Assembly (NCBI RefSeq): GCF_003217155.1
Contig: NZ_QJSU01000003.1
Coordinates: forward strand, 248,001 to 312,000
Source: Psychrobacter fozii
Lineage (GTDB): Bacteria; Pseudomonadota; Gammaproteobacteria; Pseudomonadales; Moraxellaceae
DNA: 64,000 nucleotides
Direction: 5' to 3'
Shown here: piece by piece, positions 37,173 to 44,856 of the stretch
Position numbering within the stretch: position 1 is the stretch's first letter
Layout of the letters: the number at the start of each line of letters is the position of its first letter
Notes under the pieces: generated by a model
Told to the model about the DNA's origin: nothing
What the model saw: the letters and a program-made list of their open reading frames with translations, nothing else
Database searches by the model: none
Program-made: the position numbers and the translations under genes

Positions 37173-38392
37173 AAAATTTGTTCGGGCGCTTATGGATCGA
37201 TGCGGTCATTGCGATCAGTTTTTTGCGCGAGGGACGGGTACAGTCGCTGATGATTACATTAGGTGTGGCTATTGGTGTGGCTGTTATCGTCTTTATCACA
37301 GCCTTGATTCAAGGTTTACAAACCAATTTAATTGATAAAACGCTTGGCAGCCAGTCTCACATTCAATTGGTATCACCAGATGAAGTTAATCTAGTGGCAC
37401 CAGTAGCAGCGGGAACTGCACAGCTGATACAAGAAGATAAGCGTCCCCAACGGCTGCGATCAATTAATAACTGGCAACAGATTACCGCTACCTTAGATCA
37501 ACTACCATTACTGACGGCAGTATCACCGGTGGTATCAGGACCTGCGTTTGTTCGGCGCGGAGAAGCATTGGAGTCGGTGGTATTAATCGGAACAGAACTC
37601 GAACGTTACCAAAAAATCATACCGCTTGATGAGTATCTAATCAGTGGCGATCTGCGAGTAGGTGCTGATAATGTGCTCATCGGTAGTGAGCTTGCCAACA
37701 ATCTCGGTGTTCAAGTGGGTAGCAAGCTGCGACTCGACACTGGTGAGCAGGACAATACCGTGGTAAATGTGGCCGGTATATTTGAGTTGGGTGTCCGTGA
37801 GCTGGATGCACGTTATGTCTATCTGGACCTAAAGCAAGCACAGTCATTGCTCAGTTTGCCAGGAGGCGTCACCGTGATTGACCTCACGGTTGCCGATATC
37901 TTTGAGGCGGACAATATTGCTGAGCAAGTAGGGCGTCTGACATCATTGCAAGCAGAGAGCTGGATCGAGACCAATGCACAATTGATGAGTGGACTATCAG
38001 CGCAGAGCTTGTCTACCAACATGATTATCGTGTTTGTAGGTATCTCGGTCGCCTTTGGTATTGCGAGCGTACTATCTGTCAGTGTGGTACAGCGTACTCG
38101 AGAAATTGGCATTTTACGTGCTACTGGTGCGACTCGTCAGCAAATTTTGTGGATATTTTTGATTCAGGGTGCTGTGTTTGGCTTATTAGGTTCTATTTTA
38201 GGTAGTGCGGTGAGTTATGTGCTGGTGTGGGCATTTAACACTTTTGGCCCAAGTTTATTTTATATTCCAGTGTCTATAGAGCTTGTCTTGTTAGCAATGT
38301 TGCTAGCGACGCTAACCGGTGTATTGGCTGCTGCTATACCAGCGCGCCGAGCTGCCGCATTGGATCCCGTGGTGGCTATTCGTTATGTCTAA
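37169..38392 (+). CDS. ABC transporter permease (FtsX/MacB-like)
   Basis: 407 residues. One N-terminal helix (~residues 23-45), a large periplasmic domain (~46-280) and three C-terminal helices in an FtsX-like block (IIVFVGISVAFGIASVLSVSVVQRTREIGILRATGATR). GTG start overlapping the adaptor stop, giving translational coupling. The permease lacks the fused ATPase of MacB; the ATPase is the next gene. Confidence 0.9.
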   Translation: MKNLFGRLWIDAVIAISFLREGRVQSLMITLGVAIGVAVIVFITALIQGLQTNLIDKTLGSQSHIQLVSPDEVNLVAPVAAGTAQLIQEDKRPQRLRSINNWQQITATLDQLPLLTAVSPVVSGPAFVRRGEALESVVLIGTELERYQKIIPLDEYLISGDLRVGADNVLIGSELANNLGVQVGSKLRLDTGEQDNTVVNVAGIFELGVRELDARYVYLDLKQAQSLLSLPGGVTVIDLTVADIFEADNIAEQVGRLTSLQAESWIETNAQLMSGLSAQSLSTNMIIVFVGISVAFGIASVLSVSVVQRTREIGILRATGATRQQILWIFLIQGAVFGLLGSILGSAVSYVLVWAFNTFGPSLFYIPVSIELVLLAMLLATLTGVLAAAIPARRAAALDPVVAIRYV

Positions 38393-39110
38393 TAATAACT
38401 CTCATGAAGTGCTGCGTTTAGAGGCACTAAAAAAATCTTATAATATTGGCCAGCCCAATGAGATTGAGGTGCTGCATGGTATCGATTTACGCATCGATAA
38501 TAATGATTTTGCTGCGCTCATCGGGCCTTCGGGCTCTGGTAAGAGCACTTTGTTGAATGTGCTTGGTCTGCTAGACAAACCCACTAGTGGTGAGTTGTAT
38601 CTGCTCGGGCAGGCGACGAGTAATATGGATGATGCTGGTCGCACGGCACTGCGAGGTGGCAGTATTGGCTTTGTCTTTCAGTTTCATCACCTTATTCAGG
38701 CATTTACTGCGTTAGATAACGTGTTAATGCCATTGATGCTGACTAAGGGTCGCCCGAATCAATCTGCCATACAAAAAGCGCGCGATTTACTGGCTTCGGT
38801 GGGTTTAGAGAAGTTCGCTAATACCAAGCCGAATGAGCTCTCAGGTGGTCAGCAACAACGAGTGGCTATCGCGCGCGCGCTCATCACAGAGCCTGCATTG
38901 TTATTAGCGGATGAACCCACAGGTAATCTAGATACGGTAACGGCTGCCGAGGTGTTCGAGCTGTTTCGTAAGGTCAACCGTGAGCGTGATTGTGGTGTGT
39001 TGTTGGTTACTCATGATCCACGTCTATCTGCATCCTGTGATCGGACTATCAATCTGGTAGACGGCCTTATCGAAAGTGATTCACTAAATGTTAAAAAATC
39101 TGAATCTTAA
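38385..39110 (+). CDS. ABC transporter ATP-binding protein (LolD/MacB type)
   Basis: 241 residues. Walker [10 protein letters not shown] (~residue 48), Q loop FVFQFHHLI, signature [15 protein letters not shown], Walker [13 protein letters not shown] and H loop VTHD are all intact, in the LolD/MacB subclass. The ATG overlaps the permease stop by 8 bases. With the adaptor and permease it forms a three-gene exporter, resembling DevBCA arrangement; substrate unknown. Confidence 0.93.
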   Translation: MSNNNSHEVLRLEALKKSYNIGQPNEIEVLHGIDLRIDNNDFAALIGPSGSGKSTLLNVLGLLDKPTSGELYLLGQATSNMDDAGRTALRGGSIGFVFQFHHLIQAFTALDNVLMPLMLTKGRPNQSAIQKARDLLASVGLEKFANTKPNELSGGQQQRVAIARALITEPALLLADEPTGNLDTVTAAEVFELFRKVNRERDCGVLLVTHDPRLSASCDRTINLVDGLIESDSLNVKKSES

Positions 39111-39143
39111 TGTCTCAAAGTAACGCTATATCTCAAAGTAACG

Positions 39144-39728
39144 CTACAAAAACCTTGCGAATATATTATCAATATACTTTTCTACTGCATCCGTATCATT
39201 CGTTACTTGCGAATATGTTCTCAAGCCGATCATTTGAATTTGAAAATAGCGGGCGAGTTCGGCGGCACTTTCATCTGTGTTGATCTCACCATCATCAATG
39301 GCTTGCTGAAAAACTTTAACAAAAGACGCTTCGACATTTTCTAGAATATTGGTCGCATGAGTCAGCAAATCTGGACTGTCATTTTGTGTCAGCTCACTGA
39401 CGGTTTTGACAATCATACACATGCCACTCGGGGTAGTGCTCTTATTGCAAACAGTCACGCTGTGAATGAAGCGTTTCAGGCCATCAAGCTTGGTTTTTTC
39501 TTGGGCAATACTGTTGGCAAGGTTTGTCGCACCTTGTTCAGCATAGCGATTTAATGCCTCTTTAAACAGGCTGTCTTTATTACCAAAAGCAGCATAAATA
39601 CTGCCAGGACGCATATCAACCACATCTTGTAGATTTCTCATCGACGTAGCGTGATAGCCTTTTTCCCAATAGAGGTCTTTGGCTTTTTCGATTACGTCAT
39701 CACGATTAAACTTCGCATGTGCACTCAT
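39144..39728 (-). CDS. TetR/AcrR family transcriptional regulator
   Basis: 194 residues. The N-terminal helix-turn-helix spans ~residues 6-50 (DVIEKAKDLYWEKGYHATSM, then LQDVVDMRPGSIYAAFGNKDSLF). The C-terminal domain has a SVTVCNKSTTPSGMCMIVKT segment usual for reactive-electrophile or solvent-response regulators. ATG 39728 is preceded by AAGGTG. The gene sits beside two glutathione transferases and convergent with the ABC exporter, and is the best candidate to bind the TGAACGNNCGTTCA palindromes (inference). A nested repeat fills its upstream region. Confidence 0.87.
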   Translation of the reverse strand: MSAHAKFNRDDVIEKAKDLYWEKGYHATSMRNLQDVVDMRPGSIYAAFGNKDSLFKEALNRYAEQGATNLANSIAQEKTKLDGLKRFIHSVTVCNKSTTPSGMCMIVKTVSELTQNDSPDLLTHATNILENVEASFVKVFQQAIDDGEINTDESAAELARYFQIQMIGLRTYSQVTNDTDAVEKYIDNIFARFL

Positions 39729-39749
39729 AATTTTCACCTTAAAAGCAGT

Positions 39750-39961
39750 TATAGTCAATCCGCTATAATTGGATACGGTGTCAGTTTCGCTTAGTCTGCT
39801 ATAGTCAAAGAAATCTAAAACAGCTACAAGGCAGCCGACCGCAGATTGTACATATAGTACCTCTAGGGAGGGTAACACCGTAGCGGTTTAGTAGTTCGCT
39901 GACTATACTTGTAGCACTTTCACTCGCCTTTCTTGTATCCAAACTATATTGAACCGACTAT
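39750..39961 (-). repeat. TATAGTC-type repeat, subfamily B, copy 2, interrupted
   Basis: Left half 39750-39799 (TATAGTCAATCCGCTATAATT... CTTAGTCTGC) and right half 39908-39961 (CTTGTAGCACTTTCACTCG ... GAACCGACTAT) together rebuild ~104 bases that match the reverse complement of 35811-35918. The gap is occupied by subfamily A copy 3. Confidence 0.85.
39800..39907 (+). repeat. TATAGTC-type repeat, subfamily A, copy 3, inside a B copy
   Basis: 108 bases from TATAGTCAAAG to GACTATA, highly similar to 10379-10486. Its position inside a B element shows a later insertion and supports mobility of the family. Confidence 0.86.
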
Positions 39962-39989
39962 GTTCTAAAACTATCGTTTTAATAATTAG

Positions 39990-40043
39990 AAAACCAAGTA
40001 ACACTATTATCGTTTGCATTGATAATGATGTCACTTGGTTTTT
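39990..40043. terminator. Bidirectional terminator
   Basis: Long imperfect stem AAAACCAAGT...ATTATC/GATAAT...ACTTGGTTTTT with a GTTTGCATT loop and T runs in both directions. It would end the glutathione transferase transcript on the minus strand. Confidence 0.8.
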
Positions 40044-40095
40044 ATGTGTTATCTGTATTCAAACGGATTTGTCAGAATAGATTTAGTAAGAAAAT

Positions 40096-40953
40096 CTACT
40101 CTGGTTTTAATGCTAATACATCATCAATATCTTGGGCGCTGTGACGATTCTCTAGTTGTTCCCATGCTTCGCCCCAAGTGCGGTTGACGATACGGCCACG
40201 TTGTACGGCTGGTCTCGCTAACATCGCATTTGCCCAGCGCTGAACATGAGGGTAGTCATCAACCTGCAAAAATTCTTGCGCATCATACTGAGTACCCACG
40301 ACTAGATTGCCATACCAAGGCCAAGTGGCAATATCAGCAATGCTGTATTCGTCACCAGCGATAAACTCATTTTTTGCCAGTTGTTTATCTAGTACATCCA
40401 ACTGACGCTTGGTTTCCATCGTAAAGCGATTGATCGCATATTCGAATTTTTCAGGCGCGTAAGCATAAAAGTGACCGAAACCACCACCCAAATATGGTGC
40501 AGAACCATGTAACCAAAATAACCAGTTAAAAACCTTGGTACGTTCGCTACCTTTTTCCGGCAGTAGTACCCCAAATTTTTCAGCAAGATATACTAAAATA
40601 GATGCGGATTCAAATACAGCTTCAGAATCTTCACCACTTTGATAAACTAGGGCCGGAATTTTCGAGTTAGGGTTAACATCTACAAACCCCGATCCAAACT
40701 GGTCGCCTTCGCCAATCTGAATCATATGGGCATCATACTCTGCCGCTTTGCCCAGTGCCAGTAACTCTTCTAACATAATCGTTACTTTCTGGCCATTAGG
40801 GGTGGCGATAGAATACAGTTGTAGCTCATGCTCGCCCACTGGTAGCGCTTGCTCATGAGTAGCGCCTGAAACGGGACGATTGACAATGGCCCATTTGCCG
40901 CCACTTTCTGCGTCATGTGTCCAGACTTTTGGTGGTACGTATTGGTCTGTCAT
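40096..40953 (-). CDS. yghU: Glutathione S-transferase, YghU-type disulfide-bond oxidoreductase
   Basis: 285 residues, near the 288 of E. coli YghU. An N-terminal extra segment (~residues 1-45, PPKVWTHDAESGGKWAIVNRPVSGATHE) precedes the thioredoxin-like half (VTIMLEELLALG, then SNKIPALV-like NPNSKIPALVY). The C-terminal helical half includes NRFTMETKRQLDVLDKQLA. The family reduces mixed glutathione disulfides. It starts 20 bases after the other GST, in one transcript. Confidence 0.88.
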   Translation of the reverse strand: MTDQYVPPKVWTHDAESGGKWAIVNRPVSGATHEQALPVGEHELQLYSIATPNGQKVTIMLEELLALGKAAEYDAHMIQIGEGDQFGSGFVDVNPNSKIPALVYQSGEDSEAVFESASILVYLAEKFGVLLPEKGSERTKVFNWLFWLHGSAPYLGGGFGHFYAYAPEKFEYAINRFTMETKRQLDVLDKQLAKNEFIAGDEYSIADIATWPWYGNLVVGTQYDAQEFLQVDDYPHVQRWANAMLARPAVQRGRIVNRTWGEAWEQLENRHSAQDIDDVLALKPE

Positions 40954-40973
40954 TTTTATAACTCCTAGCGCAA

Positions 40974-41654
40974 TTATGCGTCTTTTGCGAAGTTTTGTGG
41001 ATATAGTGCACGTGCAGCGACTTCATCAAAGTCAGACTTGAACTCAACGCCTTTAGCGATATTTCGTGCTTTTTCTACGGCAGGGCGAGCGTTAATGCTA
41101 GCAAACCAACGTTTCAGATTAGGGTAGTTATCTAAGCCTGGTTCGCCTAATATAAACGCGGCCTTATCAACCCAGCCCCATGCTGAAATATCAGCGATAG
41201 AGTAGTCGTCACCAACCAAATACTCACGACCTTCCATGTGTTTATCTAGCACTTCGTAATGACGCTCTGCTTCGCGAAGATAGCGATTGATAGCATAAGG
41301 GATTTTTTCTGGTGCTTTATGACTAAAGTGTACTGATTGACCAGAGAAAGGACCTAAACCTGTCGCTACAAACATGAGCCATGACAACATCTCACCGCGA
41401 TCTTCTGGTGCGCCTGCTAGCTGACCTGTTTTTTCGGCCAAGTACATCAATATAGCCGTTGAATCAAAGACACGTTTGCCATCATCTTCGAGAGCAGGGG
41501 CTTTACCATTAGGATTGATAGCGCGGTATTCAGGCGTATGCTGTTCACCTTTTAGCGTATCTACTGGTACTAACTCGTATGGTAAGCCTGTCTCCATAAG
41601 ATATAGAGCGACTTTCAGAGGGTTGGGGGTCTGGTGAAAATAGAACTTAAGCAT
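40974..41654 (-). CDS. Glutathione S-transferase family protein
   Basis: 226 residues. Thioredoxin-like half with TPNPLKVALYLMETGLPYELV and INPNGKAPALEDDG, then an all-helical half with INRYLREAERHYEVLDKHM. Conjugates or reduces via glutathione; substrate unknown. A perfect palindrome TGAACGACCGTTCA lies 95 bases upstream (41749-41762). The pair of GSTs forms an operon read leftwards. Confidence 0.9.
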   Translation of the reverse strand: MLKFYFHQTPNPLKVALYLMETGLPYELVPVDTLKGEQHTPEYRAINPNGKAPALEDDGKRVFDSTAILMYLAEKTGQLAGAPEDRGEMLSWLMFVATGLGPFSGQSVHFSHKAPEKIPYAINRYLREAERHYEVLDKHMEGREYLVGDDYSIADISAWGWVDKAAFILGEPGLDNYPNLKRWFASINARPAVEKARNIAKGVEFKSDFDEVAARALYPQNFAKDA

Positions 41655-41748
41655 TATCTTATCCTTATGATATTGAAGTATGGGTCGTAGATCTGAACGG
41701 GTTTAGATTATATAAATATCGTTTTGTTAGAGCTACTATAAACAAAAA

Positions 41749-41762
41749 TGAACGACCGTTCA
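41749..41762. promoter_or_regulatory. Palindromic operator candidate upstream of GST operon
   Basis: TGAACGACCGTTCA, a perfect 6+2+6 palindrome. The same half-sites occur in 43308-43321. It lies in the GST-MFS intergenic interval. Confidence 0.6.
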
Positions 41763-41822
41763 AGTTTATTTGTAGTTGTTCGTTATCTTACAGCTTAGAG
41801 TAAGGTTAAAAATGGGTCTTCA

Positions 41823-43100
41823 TTAAGCTGATTTCTGTGGACGTAATAATAAGGCAAGTCCAAGCGCGACAAAAGCGGCGATGCCAGATACCATATAGCT
41901 GATACTAAAATCTCCAGTGATTTCTGCGAGATAGCCTGCTGCCACTGGCCCGAGAGCCTGTCCACCTGAAAAGGCAAAAGTCAGCGCCGCGAGTGCACTT
42001 GCTGCTGCTTCAGGCCCGAAATAATCGCCCGCCGAGGCAGCCATAATGACAGGCACACTCCACACCACTAAGCCAAACAAGATAATGGACAAATACAGTC
42101 CTGAATGCCAATCAGTTAATCCGACCAAGAGATAAGCGATGGCAAGGAAGACAAAAGCCAAAGCAAGACCAAGACGTCTGCCAATGTGGTCAGAAATCCA
42201 GCCAAACAACATACCTGAGAAGACGCTAAGCAGTCCAATCCATGCCCAAACACCACCCGCAGTCGCTTCACTCAGTTGATATGCTCCAACCATGCTAGTG
42301 ACGATAAAGGTGACGTAAACCATATAAGTAGCACCATAAATGGCAAAGATAATACCCAAATGTACGAGCAATTTAATGTTGCTGCGTTCTAGCTTTTTCT
42401 TATTTTTAATAGGTAGAGTAGGTGCGCGCCCAAAAGGATTTTGACTGACATCGTCTGGATGATTGCGAATCAACGTAAAAGTAAGACAAGCCACCACGAT
42501 GTTAATCACAGCAAAAATTAGCCAACCTGTCTGCCAAGACAGTAGATTAGAGATGGGTAAGAGTTTGGGTACGACAAAGCCCGATAGAATAATGCCAAAC
42601 CCAGGACCAGCCATGACCAGTCCTAAAGCAAGCCCACGGTGAGAAGGGAAAAACCAATGCGACATGACACTCATCATCGGTAAGACCACACCGCCGCTAC
42701 CGATACCTGTTAGCACGTAGAGTGCGCAGAGTATTGGAAAACTGGTGGTAAAAGCCATGCCGAACATCGAGACAGCAATTAAGAGAAGACTGCCCGTCGC
42801 AGTAGCTCGAGTACCAAACCGAGGTAGAATGAACGGACTTAGAAGTACCGCAACGAGATAGCCTATCAGGTTAGTGAATCCCAATATTCCGCTTTGAGTA
42901 TAATTTAATCCCAAAGAAGATGACATAGACGGCAGTAACATACCGAATGCGAATCTTCCCAACCCAAGTCCACAGAACATTGCCACAGAACCTGTCGCAG
43001 CGACTATCCAAGCATAATGTAACTTGCCTAGCTTGAGAGGTGCGGTGCTATCCTGATTTTCTCGATCTTCATTGTCTTGTTGAATCATTTCATCAGCCAT
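41823..43100 (-). CDS. MFS transporter, YbfB/YjiJ-like
   Basis: 425 residues, 12 predicted membrane helices with a central loop (~residues 205-225) rich in Lys. GRFAFGMLLPSM and LGFTNLIGYLVAVLLSPF in the first helices and the GWISDHIGRRLG MFS signature in the loop between helices 8 and 9 identify the superfamily. GGAGG precedes the tandem ATGs; the second (43100) has the better spacing. A palindrome TGAACGTTCGTTCA lies ~208 bases upstream. Confidence 0.88.
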   Translation of the reverse strand: MADEMIQQDNEDRENQDSTAPLKLGKLHYAWIVAATGSVAMFCGLGLGRFAFGMLLPSMSSSLGLNYTQSGILGFTNLIGYLVAVLLSPFILPRFGTRATATGSLLLIAVSMFGMAFTTSFPILCALYVLTGIGSGGVVLPMMSVMSHWFFPSHRGLALGLVMAGPGFGIILSGFVVPKLLPISNLLSWQTGWLIFAVINIVVACLTFTLIRNHPDDVSQNPFGRAPTLPIKNKKKLERSNIKLLVHLGIIFAIYGATYMVYVTFIVTSMVGAYQLSEATAGGVWAWIGLLSVFSGMLFGWISDHIGRRLGLALAFVFLAIAYLLVGLTDWHSGLYLSIILFGLVVWSVPVIMAASAGDYFGPEAAASALAALTFAFSGGQALGPVAAGYLAEITGDFSISYMVSGIAAFVALGLALLLRPQKSA

Positions 43101-43307
43101 CATGAACCTCCAACAAGTCGAAAGTTCTTGATAGCCATCGTAGCTGTATTTAGACCGAAGACGACTTCCTTGTTTTGAATATTATCCATTTCACACGCAT
43201 CCTTTTGTGCTTAATCCCTGTCAGTATTTCATCGACTATGTTTATGGCCTAACCATATTGATAGTCTAAGCATACTTATGTCCAATAAAAATCAGTATAG
43301 CCTTACC

Positions 43308-43321
43308 TGAACGTTCGTTCA
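43308..43321. promoter_or_regulatory. Palindromic operator candidate upstream of MFS gene
   Basis: TGAACGTTCGTTCA, same half-sites and spacing as the site at 41749-41762. Confidence 0.6.
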
Positions 43322-43370
43322 ATAGGTGTTTAAGCAAATAGCTAAAATGATTTTGTAGACCACATTAAAG

Positions 43371-43403
43371 AAAATGCCAGCTCACTTATGTGGCTGGCAT
43401 TTT
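43371..43403 (-). terminator. Intrinsic terminator of the SotB-like gene
   Basis: Perfect 11-bp stem AAAATGCCAGC/GCTGGCATTTT with an 11-base loop; U run on the minus-strand transcript. Confidence 0.85.
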
Positions 43404-43433
43404 AACTGCTATTTTTTGACATCGTCTGCTTAG

Positions 43434-44633
43434 CTAGCCGAGTCTTTTACTCAGTTCAGGAAAGCGCTTGATCATAAACAGCATCAGTAGCAGCGCTACA
43501 ACGGCGATAGCTGCACCGACATATCCGACACTTGATAGTGAAATATGAGTCACGGCATAGCCACCGAATAGCGCACCCGTACCAATGCCTAAGTTGATAA
43601 TGCCGGAAAACATCGACATTAACATGTCTTGCGCATTGATATCGACCATAATTACTTTGGCTTGCATCGAGATAATAAGCAGCATGAGCGCTGCGCCCCA
43701 AAGTAAGGCAATAAAGCTGAGCGCCCATACGGATGTTACTGCTAGCAATAGTGTGAGCATAGACACGAGCATCAGTATCGTCGATATCAGCATCAATCTG
43801 GTATTGAACCTATCGCCCCAGCGACTAAATATCACGCTGCCGATAATCCCTGCTATACCGAATAGCAGCAATACAAGCGTTGCGGAGTTTTCACTGATTG
43901 AGCCAACGTGGCGCATGAAAGGTTCAATATACGAATAAGCCGTATAGTGCGCGGTGAAAACAAGCAATATGAGCAAGTATAAGCAAACCAATAAGGGATT
44001 TTTGAGCAGCTCTGGAATCTTTCTAAAAGACCCTTCAAACATACTAGGCAGCGTTGGTAATAGTCTAGCTTGTAGTACAAATACAATAAAAGCAATCACG
44101 CCAATACCACCAAATGTCGCTCGCCAACCAAACCATTGGCCGACCAAGCGCCCTAAAGGCACCCCTAATACCATCGCTAACGACGTACCAGTCGCCAGCA
44201 CGCTAAGCGCCAAGGCCTTTTTGCCTTCAGGTGCCACGCGTATAGCGATTGCCGCTGTGATGGACCAAAATATCGCATGCGATAGCGCAATCCCGACTCG
44301 GCTGATGAGCAGTACATCAAAGCTCCATGCAAATACGGAAAGCACATGACTGGCAATGAACACCGCGAAAAGCCCCAAGAGCAAACGTTTACGCTCAAAA
44401 CGACTGGTCAGCAGCATCAGTGGTAATGACATGGCCGCGACAATCCAAGCATAGAGTGTCAGCATCCAGCCAGTCTCTGCTGTAGTGATAGAGAAGTCTT
44501 GGGCAATATCACTCAACAAGGCGACAGGGACGAATTCGGTGGTATTCATAATAAAGGCACTGACGCCCATCAAGAATACTTGAAAATACTGAGTCCGGCG
44601 AGCATCAGAGCTCGCCTCAAGGTTGTATTTCAT
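43434..44633 (-). CDS. MFS sugar/drug efflux transporter, SotB/YdhP-like
   Basis: 399 residues, 12 membrane helices. The N-terminal FLMGVSAFIMNTTEFVPVALLSDIAQDFSITTA segment matches the arabinose/sugar efflux (SotB, YdhP, AraJ) branch with its Thr-Glu-Phe motif in helix 1. TTG 44642 is in frame but ATG 44633 has GGATCTT ahead and is preferred. Transcription ends at the 43371 stem. Its natural substrate is unknown. Confidence 0.87.
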   Translation of the reverse strand: MKYNLEASSDARRTQYFQVFLMGVSAFIMNTTEFVPVALLSDIAQDFSITTAETGWMLTLYAWIVAAMSLPLMLLTSRFERKRLLLGLFAVFIASHVLSVFAWSFDVLLISRVGIALSHAIFWSITAAIAIRVAPEGKKALALSVLATGTSLAMVLGVPLGRLVGQWFGWRATFGGIGVIAFIVFVLQARLLPTLPSMFEGSFRKIPELLKNPLLVCLYLLILLVFTAHYTAYSYIEPFMRHVGSISENSATLVLLLFGIAGIIGSVIFSRWGDRFNTRLMLISTILMLVSMLTLLLAVTSVWALSFIALLWGAALMLLIISMQAKVIMVDINAQDMLMSMFSGIINLGIGTGALFGGYAVTHISLSSVGYVGAAIAVVALLLMLFMIKRFPELSKRLG

Positions 44634-44856
44634 AAGATCCAATATAAAGCAGATGTTGGTACGATGTGTGATAGGTCAAAGTGGGGGCAGACGTTCTTAG
44701 AATAAAAGGGTCGCGGGGCAAGATAGCAAGTCACAGTCATTAGATAAAGGGCTTTTTTGCTAATGATTGTTAATTAGCTGTTCATTCGAAGGGTTTGAAG
44801 CACATGATGTCCGTCTTTATAGTCCGTCTGTAAGTAATACTTAAGTCTAGGCCTGG

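Larger units (their letters stand above)
39729..40095. other. 367-base spacer, mostly nested repeat elements
   Basis: Holds the interrupted subfamily B repeat with a subfamily A repeat inside it (39750-39961) and an intrinsic terminator (39990-40043). No gene seen. Confidence 0.8.
43101..43433. other. 333-base spacer between two MFS genes
   Basis: Holds the operator-like palindrome at 43308-43321 and a terminator for the gene to its right at 43371-43403. Confidence 0.75.
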
